Shown: one piece after another, positions 29,441 to 39,639 of the stretch
Layout: every line of letters begins with the position of its first letter
How positions within the stretch are numbered: position 1 is the stretch's first letter
Assembly (NCBI GenBank): GCA_032716605.1
Contig: CM064552.1
Coordinates: forward strand, 15,702,525-15,766,524
DNA from: Paralithodes platypus
Lineage: Eukaryota > Arthropoda > Malacostraca > Decapoda > Lithodidae
Direction of reading: 5' to 3'
Length of the DNA: 64,000 bases
Made by a program: the position numbers and the translations under genes
Notes under the pieces: model-generated
The model's input: the letters and a program-made list of their open reading frames with translations, nothing else
The model's database searches: none
Told to the model about the DNA's origin: nothing

Positions 29441-30038
29441 CTTAGCTTAAAGTAAAATCAGTCTGAGGAGAAAAGTCAAGAATATATCTAGGGGGAAAAG
29501 ATAAATGAATGCACTTAAATTTGGTACAAAATTTGCTGGAATTTAATATGTATAATCCCCAAAAAAGGTTTGTTTACAAAATGGTGTCGGCGTTAGTCCC
29601 TGTAGGCGGTTAGTTAGTAAACAATATTGTTTATTAGCAAATTAATATGCAAAGCTTTACTTACATACAAGGCAGTTAAATTGATACTTACTACAGTAGG
29701 TAATGGGTAAAATTAGGGGCTACGATTTTATATAAAATAGTAATAAGAGAGCGTTTGTTTACAAAGCAAAACAAAACAATAGATGGCGCTAGTGGCGCCC
29801 TGTCCGAGCAGGAGTCTTGTGATAAACACAAAGTTTTTCAGTCAATACACAGCGAAATATCGTGCAGTGTTACTTACTAAGCTACAGGATGGTTAAACGT
29901 GCTCTTAACCACCTTTCATGCACAAGAATGAAGAGGATGAGTAGTTAATACTCAAATTATGATCGATATCGTGAGAGCGTTGACAGAGCGTCTGCAGCGT
30001 CTGGCGGTAGCACGGGGTGGGTCAACACTAAACAAGTA

Positions 30039-31202
30039 TTGAGGGACCTCGTCACACAGAAATCACACACGAGTGAAATTTCTGTCACCATTCCTGCCTG
30101 GTCTATTTCATATATCGGGAAGACGCCGCGGCTTGGCAAGTACTCTGGCACAACCTCGCTACAACACCTATTGTGCTACACTCTAATTATCTGCGGAGAT
30201 GTAGAGACCCACCCCGGCCCTAGTTCAACGTTGAAGAAACCTCACCACCAAACAAGTAAGGCAGACACCGACATTTCAACAGTCCCTAGCAGTAAAATTT
30301 TTGTTATAACAAACTGGGCCAGCAGGCACCCCAGTCTCCCATCACGCTCCAACTCACAACCAAGACCGCAGGGCAACCGCCAGCACAGTGCCAACACTCT
30401 ACCTACTCAACATTACCCTCAACCACTACCACAGATATCGGTGACCCAAGTAACACAACATGTAACCAGAACACCCAAAAAAGCAGGAAGCTCTAGCAAA
30501 CACATCGACAATGAAGTAACAGCAACGAACAAGAAAGACAACAAGCGAAACCACCCACCCCCCACAACACGACGCCGCTGTACAACAAATCAACCAAACC
30601 TACTACAACACAACCCAACACTATCGGTGACCCAGGTAGCTCAACATGCAACCAGAACAGCTAAAAAAGAAGGGATCAGTCGCAACAACATCAACAATAA
30701 AGCAGCAACAACGGCCAAGAACAAGGACATCAAACAACAAATACAGGTAGGGGTGGGAGGGGGGCAAGGGGGAGCCACAACCTGCCCCCATCTCACGCGC
30801 TCACACACCAGCAGCCGCTCATGGCGCACAGCTGATCACCACACCGCCAGACGTACGATGAACAGTAACAGGAAAATATGTATAGTGTGCGATATTGGAT
30901 TCAACAAAAGGAATACAACGTCACAATGTAGTAGGTGTAATGAAACAGTACACGATCGATGTACTTACGTTACTAGCAGAAAAGAAGTGGAATGTGATAA
31001 ATGTAGGGAAGTAGCTATTAAAGGTCCTAAAATCATTTGCGAAATATGTGAATCACTCATAACAAGAAAACAAAGGATCCTAAACTGTGTTAAGTGTAAA
31101 ACTGTAGCTCACATGAAGTGCATCTCTAAGAAGACCAACAGTGAAGAACGGGAATTCCTATGCAATTATGTGCCTTGCATTCATTACCGAATATTAATGT
31201 AA
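30039..31202 (+). CDS. LINE ORF1-like protein: 2A-like motif and two PHD-type zinc fingers
   Basis: A 387-codon open frame that begins at a TTG; no good ATG precedes the first motif, so the true start is lost or lies upstream. Residues 43-61 read LLCYTLIICGDVETHPGP. This is a hydrophobic lead plus a DVExxPGP box, like the ribosome-skipping 2A sequences known at the N terminus of some CR1-type LINEs (family knowledge). The Asn of the usual NPGP is His here, which should weaken or abolish skipping (inference). Residues 62-270 are Thr/Gln/Lys/Asn-rich and low complexity, with the two partly repeated modules SVTQVTQHVTRT and SVTQVAQHATRT. From about 275: CIVC, CSRC, HDRC, CDKC, then CEIC, CVKC, HMKC. 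These are two Cys4-His-Cys3-like fingers, expected to bind nucleic acid or chromatin. The end overlaps the start of the endonuclease frame. Confidence 0.75.
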   Translation: MRDLVTQKSHTSEISVTIPAWSISYIGKTPRLGKYSGTTSLQHLLCYTLIICGDVETHPGPSSTLKKPHHQTSKADTDISTVPSSKIFVITNWASRHPSLPSRSNSQPRPQGNRQHSANTLPTQHYPQPLPQISVTQVTQHVTRTPKKAGSSSKHIDNEVTATNKKDNKRNHPPPTTRRRCTTNQPNLLQHNPTLSVTQVAQHATRTAKKEGISRNNINNKAATTAKNKDIKQQIQVGVGGGQGGATTCPHLTRSHTSSRSWRTADHHTARRTMNSNRKICIVCDIGFNKRNTTSQCSRCNETVHDRCTYVTSRKEVECDKCREVAIKGPKIICEICESLITRKQRILNCVKCKTVAHMKCISKKTNSEEREFLCNYVPCIHYRILM

Positions 31203-32000
31203 ATGAACCAATTAGTATTAACAACTCAGAATCCAGCCAGGACACATTCAAAATCAAAGATGAATACAGAGTATTCACCAACAAAGGGCTCCATCTTATC
31301 CACATTAACGCCAGATCAATGTACCATAAATTGTCAGAAATAAACTTGTTAGCTAATAAGGCCAAAGCTTCAATAATTGCAATCACAGAAACCTGGCTGG
31401 ATTAAAGTATAAACGATGGTGAAATAAACATTCAAGGTTTCAATATGGTTAGGAATGATCGCAATAGGCATGGGGGAAGAGTATGTCTGTATGTATGTAA
31501 AAAACAACCTCACACACACAACTAGGACTGACCTCCATGTAGAAAATCACGAAGCTCTGTGGATCGATCTACACCTGCCGAGGACAAGACCCATCACAAT
31601 TGGGATATGCTATAGGCCACCAGACGACACACAATTCTTGACCAAATTTGAATGAATTTTGTCATTGCTAGACCCTCGGAATGAATCCATCATACTAGGG
31701 GATTTTAACCTGTGTTGTAAACAACGAAATAATAGGCTTGTACGAGAATATAGGCATATACTGACAATGCACGATCACAAACAACTCATCACAACCCCCA
31801 CACTATCTCTGAGAACACTGCCACAATAATAGACCACATAAACTGTAACAGAGAGGACAAAATATCCCAATCAGGGGTTATACAGACTGGGATAAGTGAT
31901 CACTTCGTCACATATTGCACACGAAAAACCACAAAAATTACCCTAGAGAATCACAAGGTTATCAAAACAAGGTCACTCAGAAACTACAATAAAGAAACAT
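31160..32000 (+). pseudogene. LINE AP-endonuclease domain, broken
   Basis: LHLIHINARSMYHKLSEI (near 31290) and ITETWLD (near 31385) are endonuclease motifs. TAA follows directly at 31404. Similarity resumes (GFNMVRNDRNRHGG), shifts frame near 31480 (WIDLHLPRTRP, IGICYRPPDD) and reaches a GDFNLCCKQ box near 31700. With a nonsense codon and a frameshift, no complete ORF2 can be made. Further decay lies between here and the RT. Confidence 0.8.
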
Positions 32001-32399
32001 TTCTGGACATTTTATGGAATACAGACTGGTCTCCAGTGTTTGGAAGTACAAACGTTAATGACGCATAGGTTGGCTTCAGAACCATCATCACCAACATCCT
32101 AGACGAAATAGCTCCTCTGAAAGACATACGAATTAAAGCAAGGTCAGACCCATGGATCAACAATGACATACTACACCATCTGGAACACAGAGACAATCTG
32201 TTAAAAAGGCTAGCGAAACATAGACAGGATCAAGGTCTGAAACATGAGTTCAACAGGGCCAGGAATAAACTAAGTAGGAAAATAAAATCAGCAAAAACTA
32301 ATTATTTTCACAATAAGGCAGAGGAATATCAGAATAACCCAAAGAAACTATGGAGGCACCTAAAAACAACAGGCTACAGCAACAAGACAAGGGATTCGT

Positions 32400-34528
32400 C
32401 TAACACTAATATTGCTCTCACCATTAATGATCAGATTTGCCACGATAAACGACAAATTTCAACCTACTTCAACTCCTCCTTCACCTCCATAGCAAACACA
32501 CTTGCACAGAACCTACCTCAACCTCTCAATAAATACACGACAACAACGACCACCTTTCGAAATTTCTACAGAGATAAAGACATACACCCAAACACATTTG
32601 GATTGCAAAATGTTATACCAAAATACACTTTTGACGAGCTGTCTAACCTAAATGTACATAAAAGCACAGGACCAGACAAAATTCCTGCCAAATTTCTACG
32701 AGATGGAGCCATTGGTATAGCAGGCCCCCTAACCCACATCATCAACTTGTCAATTAACACCAACACTGTACCTGCTGAACTGAAGGAAGCTATTGTAACC
32801 CCTCTATTCAAGAAAGGAAATAAACTAGAAGTTGGTAACTACAGACCAGTTAGCATATTATGTATTGTATCTAAAATCCTTGAAAGAGCGGTATACACCC
32901 AAATTGAACACTACCTCAAACAAAATTATCTATTCTATAAGTTTCAATCAGGTTTCAGATGTATGTACTCGACAGACTCCTGTCTCATCCACTTAACGGA
33001 TCACATTCGTAAAGAAATGTCTAAAGGTAACTACACCGGTATGGTTCTTCTTGATCTACAAAAAGCGTTTGACACAGTAGGCCATGATATCCTATGTAAT
33101 AAACTACAAGCAATGGGCATAGGGTCTGTGAACTGGTTTAAATCTTATCTTAGTGGTAGAACCCAAAGAGTCAAAATTTATGATAATATATCTGATCCTA
33201 TGCCAATTAACTGTGGGGTCCCGCAGGGAAGCATCCTTGGTCCCTTACTCTTTCTCTGTTATGTGAACGACATGGAACTGAGTGTCTCATGTAAATTATT
33301 ACTGTATGCAGACAACAGCGTGCTTCTGGTTTCAGGAAAAGACCCAATAAGTATTGCCGCTTCACTTTCCAAAGAACTAGAATCATGTAGTGAATGGCTA
33401 GTGGACAATAGACTATCTCTTCACCTGGGCAAGACGGCAGCCATCTTATGTGGAACAAAACGCAAACTGAAAGACATTGTGGGCTTCTCGGTCAACTGTA
33501 ATGATATTCCTATAACAACAGTGTCACAAGTTAAATATCTCGGACTAAAACTGGACGAGAGTTTGTCAGGTGAAACAATTTTGGAATCTATCCTGAGTAA
33601 GTGTAGAGCACGTATAAAATACCTGTATAGACAGGTGGGATGCTTGCCCGCGGCGACCAAAAAGACCCTCTGCCAAGCGCTTGTTCAAGGTCATTTTGAC
33701 TATTCTGTGTCATCCTGGTACTCTGCATCATCTAAATCAGCACAGCACAAACTTCAGGTCACTCAAAATAAAATGGTTAGGTTCATGCTGAACCTAGGAC
33801 CCAGATCACATGTTGGCCAGGAACAACTTCAGTCACTAGGTATGCTCAATGTCTCTGACAGGGCCAAACAAATCAGGCTCACTAATGCCTTCAAAATTTT
33901 CTATGACAGAGCTCCAGAGTATCTAAAGAATGATTTTGTTAAAGGTGGGGGCTCATGGGTTGAGATAAACATGGAATGATAATCGCCAAGCTGTACATAA
34001 TTATCTTGCAAAATGCAATGGCACTGAAATACTTATTAACAATGGTATAAAGGATTTTGCGGATCGTCTATACCGGGCCTGTGACGTCATAGTGACGTCA
34101 CACCAGTATCCTTAGCCTAGACTGGATGGTGGACTTACACTCTTGTGACGTCACAGGCCCGGTATAGACGATCCACAAAATCCTTTATACCATTGTTAAT
34201 ATTTATTTCAGTGCCATTGCATTTTGCAAGATAATTATGTACAGCTTGGCGATTATCATTCCATGTTTATCTCAACCCATGAGCCCCCACCTTTAAAGCA
34301 AATGAGAGGAGTGGACATAATACAAGAAACAGGATGTTTAATTTTAAGGTCCCGAGAATCCAAGGACAGGGTAAGCAAACATTCTTCTTCACTGCCATCA
34401 AAGACTGGAACGACCTACCCCAGTCAGTCCGTGAAAAGAGAACACTGTATTCCTTCAGACGTAGCCTGAAGGAACACCTGAACCGGACAGCTGCGAGAAG
34501 GGAGCACCAAGCTTATGTCTACTACTAA
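32400..34528 (+). pseudogene. LINE reverse transcriptase with YADN active site, split by a fold-back insertion
   Basis: The open frame 32603-33979 (nominal first codon TTG; similarity starts upstream) shows STGPDKIPAKFLRDG, VTPLFKKGNK, NYRPVSILCIVSKILER, SGFRCMYSTDSC, LLDLQKAFDTVGHD, NCGVPQGSILGPLLF and LLLYADNSVLL. The catalytic pair is Asp237-Asn238 (codon AAC at 33314-33316) where the family has Asp-Asp, so catalysis should be lost. The frame is cut at 33943 by a 350-bp element and resumes at 34297 with NERSGHNTRNRM, VPRIQGQGKQTFF and AIKDWNDLPQSV, ending at a stop after EHQAYVYY (34528). Removing the insertion plus one TTAA copy rejoins the frame exactly, which shows the insertion hit a once-continuous gene. 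Confidence 0.85.
33943..34292. mobile_element. 350-bp fold-back element with TTAA target duplication
   Basis: Ends AGGTGGGGGCTCATGGG and its exact inverse; arms 33943-34089 and 34146-34292 (147 bp each) pair with only a few mismatches (for example TACTTATT against TAAATATT). The 56-bp spacer contains TGACGTCA. TTAA stands at 33939-33942 and 34293-34296. TTAA duplication is characteristic of piggyBac-type integration (established knowledge); no transposase is encoded, so it is non-autonomous. Confidence 0.9.
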
Positions 34529-34817
34529 ATGCAACATAAGAGATAGACAAACCAAACTGAAATGATTACTGATTACGGATTACTGATATTTACTATAGGA
34601 TGTAAGGTATCTTAAAATATCCCCCTAGAAATACTTTCTCTAAAGTATCTATTTCTTTATCCTCCCCATTTTCCCCAGCTAACCTAATCCCACAAGGACC
34701 CCAATGGAAATACGCCTAACGGCCTTATTGGGCTATCCTTAGTTGGAATTATGCAAGGCTGGTACATGTCATATTTGTAACATACTATGTGGTACCAACT
34801 CTGTAAATTGCTAACTG

Positions 34818-34823
34818 AATAAA

Positions 34824-34855
<32 letters not shown>

Positions 34856-34856
34856 G
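34818..34856 (+). repeat. (ATT)n tail of the LINE
   Basis: AATAAATATTATTATT... of about 11 ATT units follows the 3' UTR directly. A short-repeat 3' tail instead of poly(A) is usual for CR1-type LINEs. Confidence 0.75.
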
Positions 34857-34984
34857 TTACTTCAACCTCTGTGGTTGTCTTTGAGTTAGCTGTGGGCAGA
34901 AAACTAATTTTGGAGAGGTAATTATAAGAGTGAGAGAACTCTATTTCTTATTGCTAATCTGGCAACATCTGCGTCATATGAGTC

Positions 34985-35315
34985 TGAAGGGATTAAAGTG
35001 CTGGATTGATTTTTGTGCTTATGTAGTTAGTATTTGGTGTAATTTTACATATTTCAGCTAAATCTGAAGAGCACATGCAATTTATTTGTGCATGTTCAGT
35101 CTGTTCAGTAAGTATTGCTGGGGAAAGGGTTAACGTATTCATCTGTTGGGGTATTTATTCTATGTTTTTATCCTGTTTCTGTGATTGATTGATTTTTGTG
35201 TTAATGTAGTTGGTATTTGGTATAATTTTACATATTTTAGATAAATCAGAAGAGCACATGCAATAAATTTGGGCATTTTCGGTCAGTATTGCTGGGGAAA
35301 CGGTTAACATACAGT
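34985..35315 (+). repeat. Two tandem ~180-bp repeats, left of a rearranged LINE
   Basis: Two imperfect copies of: GATTGATTTTTGTG, ATGTAGTTAGTATTTGGTGT, AATTTTACATATTT, GAAGAGCACATGCAAT, CAGTATTGCTGGGGAAA and GGTTAACGTATTCATC. The same unit occurs twice more at 37265-37595, so the repeats bracket the LINE fragments at 35330-37240. Confidence 0.75.
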
Positions 35316-35329
35316 ATTCATCATAGGAA

Positions 35330-36375
35330 GGGAAGAGGATGTGTAGCTCAGATCTTTGCCCTGAAATATTTTATGAAGAAAAAAGGGACAAAAGTTGTAT
35401 GCTGCCTTCATGGACTTGGAGAAGGCCTATGACAGAGTTGATAGAGAAGGTACCGGTATGTAGAAAGTACTTGGAATATACGGAGCAGATAGCAAGTTGC
35501 TGAAAGCAGTGAAAAGCATGTATGAGGATGCAAAGGGGTCAGTATGAGTTGAGAATGAACAGAGCGAGTTCTTTGATCTGAATTTTGGGTTAAAGAAAGG
35601 GTGTATGATGTCCCCGTGGTTGTTCAATATATACTGTACTGTATATGGATGGAGTCATAAAAGAAATGCAAGGATGAGCAGTGGATGTTGGTGTACCACT
35701 AATAAGGGAAGGCAACGAGTGGAATGACAGAGTTGATAGAGAAGGTATGTGGAAAGTACTGAGAATATAATATGGAGTAGATTCCAAGTTGCTGAAAGCA
35801 GTGAAGAGTATGTATGAGAGTGCAAAGGTATCAGTACGTGTGGAAAATGAACAGAGGGAGTTCTTTGATCTGAATGTTTGGTAAAGCAAGGGTGTGTGAT
35901 GTCCCGATGGTTGTTCTATATATACAGTATATGGATGGAGTCATAAAAGAAATACAAGGAAGAGCAGTGGATGTTGGTGTATCGCTGATAAGGGAAGGAA
36001 GCATATACGGAGCAGATGGTAAGTTGCTGAAAGCAGTTGTTGTTGTTGTTGTTTTGTTCCCTAGGAAGCCTGGCTGAACAGCCCTGGCTGAAAGTAGTGT
36101 GGAGTATATAATTATGAGGGTGCAAAGGTGTCAGTATGTGTGGAGAATGAACAGAGCTACTTCTTTGATCTGAATGTTGGGTTAAAGCAAGGGTATATGA
36201 TGTCCCCATGGTTGTTATATATTTTTCGGTATATATATATATATATATACTGTATATATGTAATAAAGTCACAGCAACACGTGTCTGTCTGACCTCCCCT
36301 GAAGATGTAATAATACACAAAAGTGCTTGGGACTCCGTGTTTTTCTTCTTTCCTTGTGGATTTTCCTGCATACTG

Positions 36376-36424
<49 letters not shown>

Positions 36425-36485
36425 ATAGAGTCATAAAAGAAATTCAAGGAACAGCAGTGGATGTTTGTGTACTGGCTGTTTGCTG
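35330..36485 (+). pseudogene. LINE RT fragment with its core repeated three times
   Basis: After a head (GRGCVAQIFAL-like, AAFMDLEKAYDRVDREG near 35400) the same ~265-bp stretch occurs three times. It runs TGGAAAGTACT-like, GTTGCTGAAAGCAGTGAA, GAGAATGAACAGAG, TTCTTTGATCTGAAT, GGTTAAAGCAAGGGTGTGTG and ATGTCCCCATGGTTGTT, at about 35459-35720, 35730-35995 and 36005-36480. The MSPWLFN-coding box appears at 35608, 35900 and 36202. The third unit is interrupted by a (GTT)n/CCCTAGGAAGCCTGG insert (36036-36090) and by a TA-bounded insert (36228-36422). Frames are broken in every unit. Confidence 0.75.
36228..36422 (+). repeat. Insert bounded by (TA)n on both sides
   Basis: (TA)n at 36228-36250 and 36380-36422 enclose about 120 bp with CACAGCAACACGTGTCTGTC, CTGAAGATGTAATAATACAC and AAAGTGCTTGGGACTC. 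The enclosed sequence is not LINE RT and looks like a separate small retro-insertion; family unknown. Confidence 0.5.
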
Positions 36486-37240
36486 ACGATATGAATGGGA
36501 GTTGCAGGGTCTGGTAAATATGTTTGGAACAGTGTGCGAAAAATGGAATCTGAAGGTAAATGCGGGGAAGAGCAAGGTTATGGTCTTCGAAAAGGGTGAA
36601 GCCAAAGAGTGTGAGGTGAAGTTGAACGGCCAGGCTATGGAGATTGTCAGATCATTTAAGTATCTTGGCAGTGTACAGAGTACAGATGGGAGTATGGATG
36701 AAGAAGTGTGGGAGAGGGTGCAACAGGGGAAGAGGGTTGTAGGAATGCTGAAAGCAGTAACAAGAAATAGGGTGGTCAGCATGGAACTGATGAAGTTCTT
36801 GCATGACAGTGTGGTAATCCCGACACTGACTTACGGAAGTGAAGCATGGACGTTGTTGGAGAGATTCAAACCAAGAGTGAAAGGGATGGAAATGAGTTAC
36901 TTGAGAAGTGTGTGCAGAGTTACATGGAGGGATAGACATACAAATGAGGAAGTACGAGAGAGGTGTGGTGTGTGTGAATGTACTGGAAAGTACGAAAAAG
37001 AACACCTTGAGATGGTTCGTCCATGTGGAACGTATGGGAAGCGAGAGAATGACTAAGAGAATGTACAAGTGAAATGGAAGGACAGAGGGAGAGAGGTGGA
37101 AGGATGGAGTTAAAAAGTATATGCGTGAAAGCGGTGCTGGATGGGAGGAGGGGCATCGACTGACTGGGGACAGAGATGCATAGGGGCGTCTCGTTCAGGC
37201 ATCAAGGCGTCCGGCAATAGATAGATAGATAAATTCATCT
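36486..37240 (+). pseudogene. LINE RT C-terminal part and 3' end
   Basis: The open frame 36502-37056 encodes GLVNMFGTVCEKWNLKVNAG, KSKVMVFEKG, FKYLGSVQSTDGSMDEE, VVIPTLTYGSEAWTLLE and SVCRVTWRDRHTNEEVRE: the RT thumb and C-terminal block of the same clade as 19812-21261. The preceding FADD catalytic box is decayed (CTGTTTGCTGACGATATG near 36475). After 37056 the frame shifts (HLRWFVHVERMGSERMTKR-like). The element ends near GCATCAAGGCGTCCGGCAAT and GATA repeats. Closest partner: minus strand 57842-58302. Confidence 0.75.
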
Positions 37241-37264
37241 TTAGGGCTATTTCTTAAATTTTAT

Positions 37265-37595
37265 TTATCCTGTTGGTGTACTTGATTGATTGTTGTGCTA
37301 ATGTAGTTGGTATTTGGTGTAATTTTACATATTTCAGATAAATCTGAAGAGCACATTCAATCTATTTGGGCATTTTCAGTCAGTATTGCTGGGTAAAGGG
37401 TTAACATATTAATCTTTTGGGGTATTTCTTCCATTTATTTATCCGGTTAGTGTATTTTATTGTTTGTTGTGCTACTGTAGTTAGTATTTGGTGTAATTTT
37501 ACATATTTTAAATAAATCTGAAGAAGATTTGCAATTTATTTGGGCATTTTCAGTCAGTATTGCTGGGGAAACGGTTAACGTACTGTATTCATCTC
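37265..37595 (+). repeat. Two tandem ~180-bp repeats, right side
   Basis: Same unit as 34985-35315, again two copies, again followed by GGAAGGGAATAGGATGTGTA and LINE RT head sequence. The right junction thus repeats the left one, suggesting a segmental duplication of repeat plus LINE head. Confidence 0.75.
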
Positions 37596-37712
37596 AGGAA
37601 GGGAATAGGATGTGTAGCACAGATTTTTGCCCTGAAATGTGTTGTGGAGAAATATCTGGAGAAGCGACAAAAGTTGTATGCTGCATTTATGGACTTGGAG
37701 AAGGCCTAGGGG
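37596..37712 (+). pseudogene. LINE RT head fragment
   Basis: Encodes GCVAQIFALKCVVEKYLEKR and KLYAAFMDLEKA, then stops abruptly at GGCCTAGGGGGAGGG. Matches 35330-35430 at nucleotide level with a better-preserved frame. Confidence 0.7.
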
Positions 37713-38818
37713 GAGGGGGAGGGGTGGCAAAGCCACCCCTCAACATATTATTGTATCCATTGGCATTCAAAATAGACGGGAACATGATTGCAAATGTCCG
37801 CCGCCTCAGTCATGTTTACATTTGTCGATCGCCGTTGTTAAAAGGGGAGGCTGAACCCTCTGCTGAGCCCAGAAATCAAAATTTATATATTTGTTTTTTC
37901 TAGTTCTATAATGCTTCTTTCAACATAGGAGAATAACATAGGAGGGAACAAAAAAACATGTCGCATCCATAACCCCCCGGGCCGGGGGTTCGACCTCTAC
38001 CCCCGAAAAACTAAAAAAAAATCTTTCAGCCACCCAAAAATATGTTTTGTGTCTGTAGTCTAAAGGGCTTCTGTAAGCAATAGAAATTGTCATATGAGGG
38101 CATAAACACCCATATGACATCCCTAGGGCCCCCTTGGGGGGGCCCCAATATCATGGATTTTGGTAAAAATATCTCATAAAATCTGTGAAGCCTCCCCCTG
38201 ACAAAAATGTTGTTTAGTTGGTCATTAAACTCGATCTTCTATGTGCGCGCTATGGTAGAAAATGGAAGCTAAGGAGGACTAACTATTTTATCTACCCCAA
38301 AATTATTTTTGACTGATGAAAATCTATGAATTTCAGTGGTTTGCTATCATTTTTTGGCACTTACGAGTGTATCTATATTTTTATGTATTGCTCAAATGCA
38401 TTCCCCTTGTAAATACAGTACATAGGGGTATATAGGAACGCCTGTACGTTTAGATAATGGCCGTTTTGCCGAAAATATCCGAGTTTTGACCATTTTGGAG
38501 TCAAATCAGCTGTAACCCAAAAATTATTATATATATTTTTTTCAGCACCTTCTATTATTCAATAGGGGTAAATTTAAACGCTACGTTGTAGGGGATGCTT
38601 GTAGGATATGCCATGCAAAAATTGCGGGAAATTTGAACAATTTTGAGTGACTAGATGATTTTACAATAGTGCAATGAAATTCTGTGCGCGCGCGCGCACA
38701 TAGAGAGCTGATTTTTTTTCAGCGAGTCTTAGTATTTCCATTGGTAATAAGATGGTATAATGCCAGAAACACAATACAGGCTGACTTGGGGGTCAAAGGT
38801 TCAGCCTCCTCTTACTAA
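37713..38818. other. No gene recognised
   Basis: Contains an imperfect inverted pair around 37915-38130 (AACATAGGAGGGAACAAAAA; CCATATGACATCCCTAGGG) and a (CG)n run at 38688-38697. Several short ORFs lack motifs. Possibly an old non-coding repeat. Confidence 0.4.
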
Positions 38819-39332
38819 TTAGGCTAATGTTAACCCCATTCTTACTAGTGTTAGGTTAGGTAAGGTTGTTAGGTTAGGCTAATGTTAACCCCATTCTTAC
38901 TTCGTTAAATTAGGCTAATGTTAACCCTATGAAAACTCCAAAGATTTTATTAGGGTTACTGTGTAATTTTAACATGAAAATTAGTAACATCCGAGCCAAG
39001 TTTTGACGAAACTTGGCTCGGATTTAACTAATTTAAAAATTAAAATAACACAGTAACCTTATTAAAATGTTGGCTCGGGTTTTGTAAATTTCCATACCCA
39101 TATACTGGGTAACCCGACATTTTGAAAACACGAGCCAAGTTTTGACGAAACTTGGCTCGGATGTTACTAATTTTCATGTTAAAATTACACAGTAACCCTA
39201 ATAAAATCTTTGGAGTTTTCATAGGGTTAACATTAGCCTAATTTAACGAAGTAAGAATGGGGTTAACATTAGCCTAACCTAACAACCTTACCTAACCTAA
39301 CACTAGTAAGAATGGGGTTAACATTAGCCTAA
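38819..39332. mobile_element. Palindrome with perfect 185-bp arms
   Basis: Bases 38819-39003 are the exact reverse complement of 39148-39332 with no mismatch or gap by direct reading. The 144-bp spacer itself holds a degenerate third copy of the inner arm (39021-39070). Each arm ends in a small hairpin (CCGAGCCAAGTTT-TGACG-AAACTTGGCTCGG), and each arm contains internal duplications of AGGCTAATGTTAACCC and TTAGGTTAGG. No target duplication was identified. Perfect arms imply recent formation or gene conversion. Confidence 0.9.
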
Positions 39333-39362
39333 CCTAACAACCCAACCTAACCTAACCTAAGC
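39333..39362. repeat. Short (CCTAA)n tract
   Basis: AACCTAACCTAACCTAA directly beside the palindrome: four near-perfect units of the arthropod telomere repeat complement. Confidence 0.6.
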
Positions 39363-39364
39363 TA

Positions 39365-39632
39365 GACCTAGTACGTGGGATACAAAACTAGCCCTTGCAT
39401 GCCAGCTACTGTGGGTTCAAAGTACCCAGTACATGGAATACAAAACTAACCCTTGCATGCCAGCTACTGTGGGTTCATAGTACCCAGTACGTGGAATACA
39501 AAACTAGCCCTTGCATGCCAGCTACTGTGGGTTCAAAGTACCCAGTTCGTGGAAATACAAAACTAGCCCTTGCATGCCAGCTACTGCGTGTTCATAGTAC
39601 CCGGTACGTGTGATACAAAACTAGCCCTTGCT
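39365..39632. repeat. 58-bp tandem repeat, 4.5 copies
   Basis: Unit: GTACGTGGAATACAAAACTA, GCCCTTGCATGCCAGCTACT, GTGGGTTCAAAGTACCCA. Copies differ at one to four positions. The stop-free frame over it is a repeat artefact. Confidence 0.9.
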
Positions 39633-39639
39633 CTCTGCC

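Larger units (their letters stand above)
29980..34856 (+). mobile_element. CR1-like LINE, near full length, inactivated
   Basis: Order on the plus strand: ORF1 with a 2A-like motif and PHD fingers (30039-31202), endonuclease remains (31160-32000), reverse transcriptase (about 32400-34528), 3' UTR, and an AATAAATATTATTATT... tail at 34818-34856. Inactivating changes: a TAA at 31404, a frameshift near 31480, Asp-to-Asn in the RT active site and a 350-bp insertion at 33943. It is a different subfamily from the 24.7-kb element. Confidence 0.85.

Noticed and set aside
33207..33660. Minus-strand ORFs over the LINE RT
   Set aside because: Shadow frames opposite a clear RT coding frame.
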